From NCBI GenBank assembly GCA_900291925.1, contig UWYS01000008.1:806001-870000 (forward strand): DNA of 64,000 nt. The letters run 5' to 3'. The notes below the pieces were generated by a model. That model searched no databases. It was given only the letters and a program-made list of their open reading frames with translations, and was not told where the DNA came from. Position numbers and translations under genes: made by a program. The stretch is from Thecaphora thlaspeos (Eukaryota; Basidiomycota; Ustilaginomycetes; Urocystidales; Glomosporiaceae). Shown here one piece after another: positions 47,028 to 57,981 of this stretch (within the stretch, counting starts at the first letter, position 1; each line of letters starts with the position of its first letter).

Positions 47028-47801
47028 GTTGGAGCGCTGGTTGAATGAAGTTGGTGGATGCTGGCGTAGACGTGTGCCAAGCTGGGATGGCTTGCCCAGG
47101 GGAGCGGGAGTGTGTGAGATGGATGGGACGCACGCAGAAGGTGGGTCGCTGGGTGAGTGCGGGTTGCCCAGTTTCTAAGTAGTTGGCTGACAGAAGAGCG
47201 GTTGGCGCCTCAGGCCCGGGTAGGATGGGAGAAAGAATTTGACGAGGGGATGGAACGACGAGGGGATCCTGACGGCGAGCTTCGAGAGGGGTAGGAAAAG
47301 CTGCTCCTCAGTAGCATGCAGGGTGCAGCAGGGTGCAGCCACGTCCCTCCACGTCGCTTCCACGTCAAGGCAGCCACATCGGGAAGGCTGCTTTCAAGGA
47401 TCGGGGCTGAGCGCCAAACACCTTGCGACGGACGGCCAAAAGGGCGGCCATCAGCGCGACCCTTTCGGCCCGTCGGCGCTAAGTTATCGTTTGGGGCGCG
47501 CACGCACCGACCTGACCTGACTCGGTCACGACTCGCTCCATTTCTTGACTCCTTTGCAACGGACCAGCAGCGTTGGGATTGGGGCCAGCGACCCTCGGCT
47601 CCACCGCTTCCCTTTGGCACTTCCCTCCCCCCTCCCCCCTCACACATCTCCCTCTCTTTCCCTCCCTTCCTCCGTACACTTCGATACAGCGGCAACTGCA
47701 TCCCTCTTGGCCCTTGGCCCTTCTTCCTCCTAGCTCACTCTTCCCTCCCCCTCGCTGCCGCCTCCTTTCTGCTGCCGCTGCCGCTGCCGCCGCCGCCGCC
47801 C
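47028..47801. promoter_or_regulatory. Divergent upstream region, Apq12-like and Sec14-PHO13 genes
   Basis: 774 bp between two divergent start codons. The right 250 bp are CT-rich (CTTCCC, CCTCCC) and end in a CCGCTGCCGC run just before the ATG at 47802, typical of a 5' leader. The reading frame of the downstream gene remains open through it, but composition argues against coding. Confidence 0.5.
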
Positions 47802-50246
47802 ATGTCCCGCTTCCTCGCACGGCTCAGCAGGCAGTCCTCCGAGGCCAACTCGATCCGCTCGGCAAAGTCGACCGAGTTGCTTGCCGCCGACCTGCCTCCG
47901 AAGACGCACGATCTTATGCTCAGGCCCGCAGATGGACGCACGCCCAAGCAACGTCCCGAGCTCTCCGCAGAGCAGCAGGCAAAGCTCGTCCAGTTGCGCG
48001 AGTTTCTCCAGGCCTATGTCGCCGCCAAGCCGCCCGCACAGACAGATTACACATCCTGGGAGCAAAAGTGGATCGCTCCAGACGAGCTTTACCAGCGCTA
48101 CCTCCGTGCCGCAAAGGGGGACCTCGACAACGCCAAGCAGAGGCTCATCGGCACGCTCGAGTGGAGACGAGAGTTCCGCCCCGAGATTATCGCGCCCGCA
48201 GACGTCGCCGTCGAGGGAGAGACGGGCAAGCACGTAATCAGCGGCTTCGACAAGGACGGCCGTCCCATCCTCTACCTCCGCCCCGGCCGCGAAAACACCT
48301 CGCCCAGCCAGCGTCAGATCCGCTATCTCGTATGGAGTCTTGAGCGTGCCATCGACATGATGCCCCAGGGCGTCGACAACATCGCCATCGTCATCGACTA
48401 CAAGGGCGCCACCACCCAGTCCAACCCCTCGCTCTCCACCACGAGGCAGGTCGCAAACATCCTCCAGAACCACTACGTCGAGCGCATGGGTCGCGCCTTT
48501 GTCTGCAACGTCCCCTGGGTCCTCAACGCCTTCTTCACCGCCATCACGCCCTTCCTCGACCCCATCACAAAGGACAAGATCCGCTTCAACGCCGACCTCA
48601 GGGAGTTCATCCCCGTTGATCAGCTAGACGTCGAGTTCTACGGCGGACGCTACAACTACGACTTCGACTTCAAGACCTACTGGCAGACGATCATCGACTT
48701 CTGCGGCATCGCCAAGGACGGAACCAGGACGCACCCTTCCTACGCTCGCAGCGACAAGGGCGCCGGCGCTGCGGCTTCGTCCGGGAAGGACCAGGCCGCC
48801 ACTCCGGCGTCGGCGGCAGAGGGGAACGCTTCCACCGCTGCTCTTGCGCCCGCTGTCGACTCCTCCAAGCCCATCGAGCAGCACGCCGATGCGCTCGCTG
48901 CCGAGGCGGACGTTACCACTGGCACGTCGGCCATCGGCATCGGCGCCGCTGTCGGGGCAGCGGGAGCGATTGGCATCACGGGTGCCGGTGCGGGCATGGG
49001 CGCAGCGAAGAGCGAGGCGGCGGCGGCATCAGCAGCAGGACACGGCAGCGAGCAGCCGCATGGGCCGTACACCTACCTGAAGACCACCGACGCCTACGAA
49101 AAGCTCATGGATGACTACGACACGTTCCTCTTTGGTGAGTGACGGCGAGACATCTCTCAGCAGTCGCATGGACACCCGGGACATTGATGTTGACGTGCAC
49201 ACATGTCATTCTTCGTTCTCCTGCCCCCTTCCTACCTCGTAGACTGCGACGGCGTGTTGTGGTCGGGCGACGAGACGATCCCCGGGGCCGTCTCCGTGCT
49301 CGAGAAGCTGCGGAAACGCAACAAGCAGGTCATATTCGTCACGAACAACGCATCCAAGAGTCGCGAGACCTACCTCAGGAAGTTTGCCGGGATGAAGATC
49401 CAGGCCGACATCTCGGAGATCTACTCGTCGTCGTATGCGTCGGCTGTCTACCTGAAGCGCGTGCTCAAGTTCCCGGCCGACCGCAAGGTCTACGTGATCG
49501 GAATGCATGGGATCGAGGAAGAGCTCGACGCCGAGGGCATCCTACACTGCGGCGGGACCAACAAGGTGGACAACGTCTTCCTGCCGGCGCTCGACTTTAC
49601 CATGCTGCAGTCGGACGATGCGATCGATCCCAAGGTGGGCGCGGTGGTGTGTGGTTTTGACATGCACATTTCGTACATCAAGCTGGCCAAGGCGTTCAAG
49701 CACCTCACGCGGACCGGCGCCGAGGGCGAGGTGGAGGAGGGCAAAGAGGGCGGCGGATGCCACTTTATCCTGACCAACGACGACTCGACGTTCCCCGCCA
49801 AGGGAGGACCGTGGCCGGGCGCGGGCTCGCTCTCGGTGCCCCTCATCTTTTCCACCAAGCGGACGCCGACCGTGGTCGGAAAGCCGCACAAGCCGATGCT
49901 CGACTGCATCATGGCGACGTGAGTACCGATGGACCCGCCTCGAGGGAGCTGCAGTGGATCTCAACCTGTTCGTTCTGACCTTCTTGCCTCGGCCCGTTTT
50001 CGTCCTGAATTCGACGTCGCCGCCGCCGCCGCCGTTGCCGCCAACAGGAAGCAGTTCGACCCGAAACGGGCGATCCTGGTGGGCGACCGCCTCAACACGG
50101 ACATTGAGTTTGCAAAGGTGGGCAAGATTGCCTCGCTAATGGTGCTGACGGGCATTTCGACGAAGGCCGAGATCGACGCGCCAAACGCCAAGACGGTGCC
50201 GGACTTCCTGATCGATAGCCTGGGCGACCTGGATGCCTTGCCTTGA
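47802..50246 (+). CDS. Fusion of Sec14/Pdr16-like CRAL-TRIO domain and PHO13-type HAD phosphatase
   Basis: Exons are 47802-49134, 49243-49918 and 50048-50246; total about 735 residues. Residues 55-310 are a Sec14-type lipid-transfer unit close to Pdr16/Pdr17: YLRAAKGDLDNAKQRLIGTL, SGFDKDGRPILYLRPGRENT, NIAIVIDYKG, NHYVERMGRAFVCNVPWVLN and TPFLDPITKDKIRFNAD. A linker of about 110 Ala/Gly/Thr-rich residues follows. From about 418 comes a complete PHO13 p-nitrophenylphosphatase: DTFLFDCDGVLWSGDETIPG (motif I, Asp 445 and 447), VTNNASKSR (motif II), CGFDMHISYIKL, GKPHKP (motif III Lys) and GDRLNTDI (motif IV). PHO13 enzymes remove toxic by-products such as 2-phosphoglycolate. Intron 1 splits motif I between phases exactly (TTT G / AC TGC GAC). 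The two parts may instead be separate genes with an internal start, but no promoter-like gap is visible. Leaving intron 1 in would stop at 49142. Confidence 0.85.
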
Positions 50247-51222
50247 GCGGCGGCAGCGGTGGTGGCGGCGGAGCGCGACTGTGCTCAAACTCGGGCTTGC
50301 TGTCTTTGTGGTTCGTGTCAAGACCAGGCCGCGGCGGACCGATCGACACTAGACGTCGACTAGAGTGTCATTGCAATAGACAGATGATTGGTGCAGGCAT
50401 AGGTTCGCGGCCAGGCGCTTAGGATGTTGAGTGGTGTGGCGAGAACCGCTTTACTATCGTATCATTGCGGAAAAAGGGCAGGAGTAACTTACACTGGTCT
50501 GCCATTAGGGCGAGGTGAACAGTCTGTCGCTACGGTAAGAGTGATACGCCGACAGACGATTTTGGCAACATGGCTGTACGGTATGACGGGCCAGGGTGTG
50601 GTTCTAACTTATCGGTGCGGTCTACAGTGGTAGCTACATAGTAAATGATGAAGATCTCGTACGAACGAAGGCCGTAGGCTAGTTGGTCAGACCCTGGACG
50701 CCGCGCGGGGCTTATGTAGGCAGGCGCTAATTCTTTCGACACGTAACGTAGTTACTCTGCCTTTTCTGAGCCGAGCTGCGAAGCACCGTACAGTACTCAC
50801 GCTCTAAGCGGAATGCATTCGTGCATGGCTTAGCAGCCTTTGACGACGATCTAGTAACTGTCACTACCGCCTCACGCAGAACAGGCAGAGGAGGGGAACG
50901 AGCGGACGATGGAAAATGCTTTCACGATGCAGCCCATCTGTCTGCATCGCAGCCGATACAGACCGCCTCATTGAAGCGATCTTTCTCTCCCTTTTCTCCG
51001 CCCCCCTCCGCGCCGTCGTCGATGCAGTCTCGAGTGATTTCGCTGCTGTTGTGCATACAGTGCGGGTGTAGTCTTGCTACACTGTACTTAGCCGCCTCGA
51101 ATGGCGTACGGATCGACCATGGAGGGGCGCCGTAAACACTGTAGCCACTGCGCTCCAGGCTAAGCGGGTGCGAAGAGACGAGCTGATGATGGTCTCAGCC
51201 TTGCAAATGGGGGGCGAGCCAA

Positions 51223-51246
51223 GCTGCTGCTGCTGCTGCTGCTGCT
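51223..51246. repeat. (GCT)n microsatellite
   Basis: Eight GCT triplets in non-coding DNA. Confidence 0.9.
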
Positions 51247-51496
51247 CGTCGTTAGTCAGTTTGTGGCCGCCAGAGGTCCTTGGCTGGCTTCGCTTAGGCT
51301 GCCGCCATAGACATGGTCTCGAGACGAGACGAGACGAAACGAGAGGCGGCGCCGCGGCTGGCGCTGCTTTGCTTGCCTTTGCGGCCATCGTAAATCGTTT
51401 ATGTTTAAGTTAATCGAACAGTCGGACTTAGGCAATTCAAGTTGCGCGCCCGCAAGTCAGGACAGGTCGAGCGAGGAGGCAGGGCGCGTCGCTCTG

Positions 51497-51536
51497 CCAT
51501 CGACGCCTGCCATCGACGCCTGCCATCGACGCTTGG
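51497..51536. repeat. 13 bp unit x 3
   Basis: Three successive copies of GCCTGCCATCGAC (first and last imperfect). Confidence 0.85.
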
Positions 51537-51568
51537 CTGCTCGTCGTGCTGCGCCTCGTCAGAGAAAA

Positions 51569-51570
<2 letters not shown>

Positions 51571-51600
<30 letters not shown>
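51571..51600. repeat. (GTC)n microsatellite
   Basis: Ten GTC triplets about 720 bp upstream of the MARVEL start codon. Confidence 0.9.
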
Positions 51601-51601
<1 letters not shown>

Positions 51602-52318
51602 GAGGGGTCGTCCACGCCCGCCCATCTGGCTCGCCGTGTCTCTCTTCCTCGTCTCCGCCTTGCTCCCAAAGCCTTCCCGTCCTCGCTCCCTTCCGTTACT
51701 TACCCCGCTCGCTCCCCTCTCCTTCCCCTTCCCCTTCCCTCCCTTGCTCTGCTCCCTCTTCCCCGCATCGCAATCACCTTCCTTTCCTCCCTCCCTCCTC
51801 TTCCTCATACCCCACATCCTCTCCATCCCTCCCCCGTCCCACCCTCCTTCATCACCCTCGGTCGTGGCGGCCAGTATCCCTCCCATCCATCCCTACCGCT
51901 CCTCACCCTCCTACTTCGCCCTGCTACACTTTCCTCCCTCCGTCTCCCGCCGCCAGCCATCTCCCCACCTCTCACCTTCAACCACGCCCGTCACCCTCCA
52001 TACGTGCCCCGCTTGCTCGCTCGCTCTCGACACACCGTCACAGCAGGAAAAGGACATCGCACCCCTCCTTGCTCTTCTTGTAGCATCTTATTCCCCTACC
52101 CATTGCTTTGCCGCTCCCGACCTCGTCTCTGCTGCTTGCCTGTTTGCCCCCGCTCCCGCCCTTAGCGCTCGTTCGGCAAAGGACGCCTCCGTCACCTCCT
52201 CGCCCCGACACAACACCATCCATCCTCGCGCATCGCAGCCCGACTTCTTCGCACGCTACGCTCCCTCTGCCCTCGCTCGGATCGACCGAACGACCACCCA
52301 CACACCGCCTCGTCCAAG

Positions 52319-53425
52319 ATGGGTCTGCCAGAGCGACGCTCGCTATCCGTCCCGGAGCCGTCACGCAACAAGCTTCCGCCCGCCATCCATCCCAACCTCC
52401 TCCTCGTCGTGCGCTTCCTCCTCACCGGCCTCGTATGCCTCCTCAGCCTCGCCACCGCCATCATGGCCATCCTCGTCGTCCAGTACTACAACTCACACGA
52501 GCCCATCATCAAGCCCTCCTGGGGCTCCCTCATCTTCCTCATCGTCCTTGGCCTCCTCACTCCCATCATCTACTTTGGCTACAACATCTTCCTCCCGCTC
52601 ATGCCCTTTATCCGCTACGGCGACTTCCTCTACGGCCTCTTTATGGTCAAGATGGAACTCCTCCTCCAGTTCGCCATGTGCGTCCTCTGGATCTCGGGAG
52701 CCCTCGCCTACGCCGCCGACTTCCGCGGTCGGGAGAACTGCCAGTTTGACGGCTACCTCCACTACACCAAGCCCGCCGACTTCGGTCATGTTTGCGACCT
52801 CATCAACTACGCCGTGCCCCTTAGCTGGGCCACGTTTGGCGTCCAGGTCGCCCTCTGGGCCCTCGAGACACTGATCGGCATGTACATCTTCCTGTTCCTC
52901 GACCAGGAGTCGCTCAATGAGCCCGTCTTCGAGTGGGGCGGGCGCGCCTACAACTACCAGAACACGGCGCGCCCACGCAGCTCGATGATCGGCCGACCGA
53001 TGCGCGCCTCGGCCGCCGCCGGACCCCCGCCCGCCCAGTCGTACCGCAACGGCGGCCGTCGCTCGCCTGGCTCCGTCTCGGACCTCTCTGTCACCGGCTT
53101 CGGAGGCAGCCCAGGGCGACGCGGGGCGCAGTACGCCGACCCGGACATGGAGTCGCGCGCCAGTCAACCGTTCTCGCTAGGGTCGAGAGGTCGTCGCGGC
53201 GCCGCCTACGGCGGCATGGCTGGAGACGAAGAGAGCCAGATCGACGGACCGAGAAGCGTGTCGAGCGGCGAAGGCGGTGGCGGAGGACGCGAGGGACTCG
53301 CTGCCGCCGCGGCAGGGGGCGGATCGCGGCCCGTCCGCAAGTCTCCCTCATCGTCCCGGAAGCCGCCAAAGAGCGTCGACAAGGACTCTGGCTGCCATCT
53401 CAAGGAGGACGAGTCACAGCGATGA
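52319..53425 (+). CDS. MARVEL-domain four-helix membrane protein
   Basis: A 368-residue single-exon protein. Four hydrophobic helices occupy residues 28-55 (LLVVRFLLTGLVCLLSLATA), 66-92 (GSLIFLIVLGLLTPIIYFGY), 112-135 (LLLQFAMCVLWISGALAYAA) and 163-192 (WATFGVQVALWALETLIGMY). This is the spacing of fungal MARVEL proteins, which sit in the plasma membrane or in sterol-rich patches. The C-terminal 175 residues are cytoplasmic, Gly/Arg/Ser-rich (RRGAQYADPD, GRRGAAYGGM), with Ser-Pro and Arg-Ser phosphorylation candidates. Specific function is not known. The ATG at 52319 follows a very long CT-rich leader, and its context (AAG ATG GG) is good. Confidence 0.82.
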   Translation: MGLPERRSLSVPEPSRNKLPPAIHPNLLLVVRFLLTGLVCLLSLATAIMAILVVQYYNSHEPIIKPSWGSLIFLIVLGLLTPIIYFGYNIFLPLMPFIRYGDFLYGLFMVKMELLLQFAMCVLWISGALAYAADFRGRENCQFDGYLHYTKPADFGHVCDLINYAVPLSWATFGVQVALWALETLIGMYIFLFLDQESLNEPVFEWGGRAYNYQNTARPRSSMIGRPMRASAAAGPPPAQSYRNGGRRSPGSVSDLSVTGFGGSPGRRGAQYADPDMESRASQPFSLGSRGRRGAAYGGMAGDEESQIDGPRSVSSGEGGGGGREGLAAAAAGGGSRPVRKSPSSSRKPPKSVDKDSGCHLKEDESQR

Positions 53426-54368
53426 TGAGGGCGCCACCTCGCCGATTGAATTTGCTCCGCCTCGCGCGCTACCCACACCACTATCCTGCTCCAACGTTCT
53501 CTCCGTCTCCTTTCCAGTCTCGTTTTTCATCGCGCGACCGCCGAACTTTGCTCTCCTGCTCGACCCACCCCGACTCGTCACCCCCGTCCATCTCCCCTCC
53601 CCAACGTCACCGACCCTGATCGCTCCTTTCACGACAGCTAGGGGTTCATTTACTTGTTCCCTGCTCTACCTGCTCCATCTCCACTCCACTCCAAGCCATG
53701 CCAGTCTACGTCCCTTGAAGCCTGACCCGCAATACCTTCACTATCTCTCGCACTCCACTCCACTCCACGCCACGCCCCCATCTCCCGCGAGGACTCCATG
53801 GACTGTTCCGACTGCGGAACCGAGTCGCTTGGATCCTCATTCATCATCTGATCGACAACTTCCCATTGCACCGTCCCTGACGCTCCGGTTCTTGTTATCA
53901 CCCCACTTGATTACCGACTGCTTCCGGTTCCGCACCCGTCTGTAGCCAAGCTTGGGCGATAGACGGAGTATATACCATTCCCGACGATCCGCTGCGCTCG
54001 AGGATGCGAACGTGCGCTGTTTCCTTTTGGTTGTTTTCATAGCTTGACGATGCTAGGTGCTCGTCGGCCTGGTCGTCTGACTTTTTCCATCTTTGGCATG
54101 CTAAGGCGTTTCTTCTTTCTCGTGGCTGTCTCGTAGCCCGTGGTCAGAGGGTCAGAGGAGAAGGGGATTCAAAGACTTGCTTGCTTGCGTTATGAGAAGG
54201 GGAAGGGAAGGGAAGGGACAGGGACCGTACATGCGAGAGCGAGGGGATGGGAGAATGAAGACGTAGCGCAGCTTGCATAGGTTCGATACAGCTCGAGCGT
54301 CAGGAGGATCAGAAGGGACACGGCAGCGATACGGCGATAGGGCGGTGGGCCACTTGAGATAGGAATGA
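53426..54368. other. Convergent intergenic region
   Basis: 943 bp between the MARVEL gene stop and the Fmp46-like gene stop, transcribed towards each other. It contains C/T-rich stretches (CACTCCACTCCA-type near 53680 and 53755) but no supported gene. Confidence 0.55.
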
Positions 54369-55226
54369 CTACATGACGAGACAAGCGCCGCCGTTGCCGC
54401 TATGCTTTTGCGCGTTGGCGTCGTGTCGGCCGTGTTGCTGCTGCTGCTGCTGCTGCTGCTGTTGTTGTTGTATACGCTGCAACATGGCCTGAACGCCTTC
54501 GACGGTGTTGGTGGCAAAGCCCTCGTCCCACATGACCACGAGCGGACCATCCTTGATCTGCGGCGGCACATTCTGACCTCCCCGCTGCACGTCGTCCTCA
54601 TCGTCGAGCTCTTGTCTGCGCGTCTGCAAGATCTGTCTCCTCCTCGTTGTCTCCTGCACCGAGACATTGGGATGCTTTGCTGCTGTCTTTGCCGGATGAC
54701 TGTCAACGTTGGGCGTGGTGGGATCTGGATCGAAGTACTGTAGGATACTCGTCATCTGATCCGGTGTAGGCGGTTGGAGAGAACGGTCCAAGACTTCAAT
54801 CTCGAACGGAGTAGAGGTCGGGTCGGAGGCGGCTTGGCGAAGGTATTCCGATGCTAGACCTCCATCGTTGCGTAGAGGTGAGAGGGAAGAGTCGAGTTGC
54901 GATTGAACTACGCACGTCTCGCCGCCGTGCGTGGAGGAGGGGGAGGATGTGGGCGTCTGACCTTGCCGAACGGTGTCGCGACGAGGCGGAGGGTAGGTAG
55001 AGAGCAGGTGGAGGATCTTTTTGGACGTAGGTGAAGAGGCATCGTGGCTAGATGTGGTGGTGGTAAAGGAGGGCGATGGGGAAGGGGAAGGGGAAGGGCG
55101 TGTGAGAGAGGGGGTCAGCCTAACGGCGGTGGCGTGGAGCCGACGGGACGACAGAGAGGAGGGCGAGTCAGGGACGACTTACAAGAGGGTGATGAGCGAG
55201 GGGCCCTTGTGGAATCGGAAGGACAT
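54369..55226 (-). CDS. DUF1687/Fmp46-like thioredoxin-fold protein with C-terminal CaaX box
   Basis: Exons are 55226-55183 and 55047-54369; the 135 nt intron has donor GTAAGT and acceptor TCTAG. The join gives MSFRFHKGPSLITLFHDASS, matching the LFHNPxSP start of Fmp46 proteins, which have a thioredoxin-like fold. Later family features are PFEIEVLDRSLQPPTPDQMT (usual: FExEVxExPPTPDQ) and DGPLVVMWDEGFA. The product is about 240 residues. The end is unusual: a 12-residue glutamine tract, then HSGNGGACLVM. CLVM fits a CaaX prenylation box, which the mitochondrial yeast Fmp46 does not have. No mitochondrial presequence is evident. Function is not established for the family; a redox or GST-like role is inferred from the fold. 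Confidence 0.8.
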
Positions 55227-55555
55227 GGTGAGCGAAGGTGTGGCGCTGCTGCTTGGGTGTGTGTGGGGATGTGGACGGAGGTGGCGGTGGCGGTGGCGGT
55301 GGCGGTGGCGACGAGGTTGGGTCGTCGTCGAGGAGCGTGGGCGGGCAAAGAGGGTCAGTGCGTTATGTGAACCCTGCATTCATTATGTGGAGGTCGGCCC
55401 AAGGGTTTTTTCTTGGTTTGCCCTCGTCGCTCCTCGGCGTCCCTCGGCATGCCTTCTTCCTTCCTCTTCGTTCCTTCCCTCTTTCCTTCTCCTCCTCCCC
55501 GTCCTTATTTGGCACCGTCTCATCCTGTCCCTTCGCAACCTTCACCTGACCGTCC
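55227..55555. promoter_or_regulatory. Bidirectional upstream region of the Fmp46-like and F-box/WD genes
   Basis: 329 bp between divergent start codons. It has a GGTGGC array at 55280-55310 and a CT-rich leader for the plus-strand gene. Confidence 0.5.
55280..55310. repeat. (GGTGGC)n array
   Basis: Five tandem hexamers, about 60 bp upstream of the Fmp46-like start. Confidence 0.88.
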
Positions 55556-57823
55556 ATGGCTGTCACGCTGCCTGCCACCCAGGCCAGGCAGACGCTCCTC
55601 ACCTCGCTATCCTCCGACCTCTTCCTCCTCATCGCCGCCCACCTTGATCCGGTCGACCTCGCCAGCCTCTCGGCAGCAAGTAGGTGGCTTCTACGCCTCG
55701 TCGACCATATCGCCTGGCGCTCCTTTACTCTGCTCCACCACGCTGCCTTCCTCCTAGATCGGAGCGAGGCCCTATCTCATTCTTCCGCTACCGCTTCCCA
55801 GCCCTCCTCGCTGGCCCGCTCCGTCTGGTGGTACAGGGCGCGCTTCTACCTTGCCGTCAGCCAGGCTTGGAACGCAAAGGTCCTCTATGCTGCACAGAAT
55901 GACCTCCCCATCCCTTCAGAAGCGAGCTCGGCACACCGTCCAGACGCAGCAGCAGCAACATTAGCACATGCGCCTCGTGCCCTCACCCGCGCCGTCGCAT
56001 CCGATTGGCACAAGTCGGCCAAGCTCGCGTTCGCCATGCCCTACCTCGTCGTAGGTCGCAAGAGCCTCATAGTAGCCATGAGGTCGCACCTCTACATCTT
56101 CAAACGCAAGCATCTCGGCTACGGCCGGGCTGTACCGTCACCAGCTACGGCGTCCAAGGCTGCAGAGGCGACCACCACTCCACCCGAGGCCCTCGACTTT
56201 GGTCGATGCCAGGTACTCCATCTCAACAGTCAAGCGACGCCAGCTAGCGGAAGCACGTGTGTAGCTACCGATACCACGCCCGGTCCATGGCAAGACATCA
56301 CTGCCATCAGGAAGCTCGACTCCGACTGCGAACAGCTCCTCGTCGGATACGCAGACGGATCACTGCAGCGGATACACATTGCCACTGCGGCCAAGTCCAG
56401 CGGTAGACGCAGGAAAGTCAGAGCCAGGCTGGTCGTCCACGTCCAGCAGACGTTTGCCGCAGCGCAGCGTCAGGAGATCGCGGACGTCTCTTCTGCGTCC
56501 TTGACCAGGACGCGAGCCGATGGCGACAAGGCAGAAGAGACGCTGCTAGCATCAATCTCGAAGCGTGGTGCATTGCAGATCATCACATCATCGACATCAG
56601 CGCGATCAAATGACGGTCGCGATGGCGACCAAGACGAGGACCTGGACGGCACACAACAGCTAGATGAGTGGCAGATTGACAACGAAGGTCGAGCTACATA
56701 CCGACGCAGCTCGTCCGGGCCCACGACAAGCACGTCGAGCCACACCCCGGACGGCGAAGAAAACCGAGTAACGAGAACGACGACGACGACGCCAGCAGGC
56801 GGCAATAGACGCTTCCGCAGCCCCGCTTTCAACAACGCCCCTCTTACCAACTCGGGGTTCTTGACGCCCGATGCAAAGGCGACGCGCGCATGGAGCGTCC
56901 ACGTCGGCGGTGGAGACGCGCCCCGTCAGCACGATCGGAGGTGGATCGCTGTTGGGCTTACGGGCGATCCAGCGCTTTTCGTAAGTCGGCCCAGACGACT
57001 CGCGGGTGCTTCCCTGTGTGTCGAGGAGCAAGGACGGCTGCTGATGCGTTTCCTCATCCCCTGATCTTGCACTCGCCAGATCTATAAGCTCGATACCGCA
57101 GGCGGACCGTCGAGCCGTCCCCGTCTTGGCACCGCCTATGCCCTTACTTCTTCCCCTGGCCAACGCACGTCCGTCTTTGCCCTAACCATCGCGCCTCCAT
57201 CTTCCATCGTACCCTCCTACCTCCTCTTTGCCGGCTTCTATGACGGATCGGTGCGGGTATACGACACGCGTCAAATCTACACGGATGATCTAGAACGAAG
57301 CGGGACATTGGATCCAATCACGACGTTCACCGATGCGTTTGACGATACGTCGATTTACTCTCTCTCATTTGGCGGATTGAGAGGGTGTAAGCTTCTGGCA
57401 GGTAACAGTGTCCATGCGCGCGTACGGTGTTGGGACCTCACGCATCTGACGAGACGTTTCGAAGCTGGTCATACGTCTCTTTCGACATCATCAAAGCAAA
57501 ACGACGACCACAAGAAGGATAGAGAAACGAAAAGTGGTAATTGGTCCGTCTTTACGGCGTATCCTTCTACGTCACCGCAATATAGTATTGTAGCGGACGT
57601 CGATAGGGTTTGGGGCGTCACGGATCGGAAAGTTTGGTGTCTTGATTTTGGAAGACCCGTCTTGAACCTCGATGTCGACAGGAAGAACGATGCAAGAGAA
57701 TCGATAAAAACTGACGCGGAAAAGGTACAAGGAACGGTGGCTTTCTTCGAACATGATGATGGATTACTCAAGAGAAGTCGACTCGGGTTTTTTGAGAATG
57801 GGAAGAAGCAACGATCAGGGTGA
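55556..57823 (+). CDS. F-box-like, WD-repeat type protein
   Basis: Exons are 55556-56980 and 57080-57823; donor GTAAGT, acceptor GCCAG, 722 residues. An F-box-like segment occupies residues 18-55 (LSSDLFLLIAAHLDPVDLAS, then RWLLRLVDHIAWRSF). Beta-propeller type blades follow: ITAIRKLDSDCEQLLVGYAD with GSLQRIHIA, ARAWSVHVGGGD, YLLFAGFYDGSVRVYDTRQI, SIYSLSFGG with ARVRCWDLTHL, and VADVDRVWGVTDRKVWCLDF. F-box proteins of this kind act as substrate receptors of SCF ubiquitin ligases, so that role is inferred. The target is unknown. WD signatures are weak, and low-complexity inserts (Thr/Ser/Arg-rich) separate blades. The second exon is noticeably less GC-rich at codon third positions than the first, with many A/T-ending codons near its 3' end. 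Confidence 0.75.
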
Positions 57824-57981
57824 AAGACTTTATTCTGTATTCATATCGCATCTTTCTACACGGACCAACTGGTTGACCGATAGACTTTGCGATGGAAGTC
57901 TTGTTAACCAATAACTACTCCCCTGTCGCCTATTGCATCTGTGATCTGTTTCGTCCTTAACCTCTTCCTCACGACCATACC

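Larger units (their letters stand above)
50247..52318. other. Large intergenic region and long CT-rich leader
   Basis: 2.1 kb between the fusion gene and the MARVEL gene, both plus strand. The left kilobase has TACAGTA-type words at about 50788 and 51080. Repeats at 51223-51246 (GCT), 51497-51536 (a 13 bp unit x 3) and 51571-51600 (GTC) follow. From about 51640 to 52318 the plus strand is strongly pyrimidine-rich and looks like a very long 5' untranslated region. The long open frame through it is Ser/Pro-rich and overlaps the MARVEL gene in another frame. Confidence 0.6.

Noticed and set aside
49135..49242. Ending the Sec14 gene at the stop at 49142 and starting a separate phosphatase at 49203
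   Set aside because: That model begins the phosphatase after motif I context in what is clearly intron sequence and leaves the PHO13 N-terminal residues DDYDTFLF stranded at the end of the Sec14 gene.
50380..50720. Possible tRNA or small RNA gene
   Set aside because: I looked for A- and B-box-like words and a cloverleaf; GGTTC-like words here are not followed by the expected pattern.
51546..52874. 442-residue Pro/Ser/Leu-rich frame upstream of and overlapping the MARVEL gene
   Set aside because: It follows a pyrimidine-rich leader and then runs out of frame through the MARVEL coding region; hydrophobicity comes from CTC and TCC codons.
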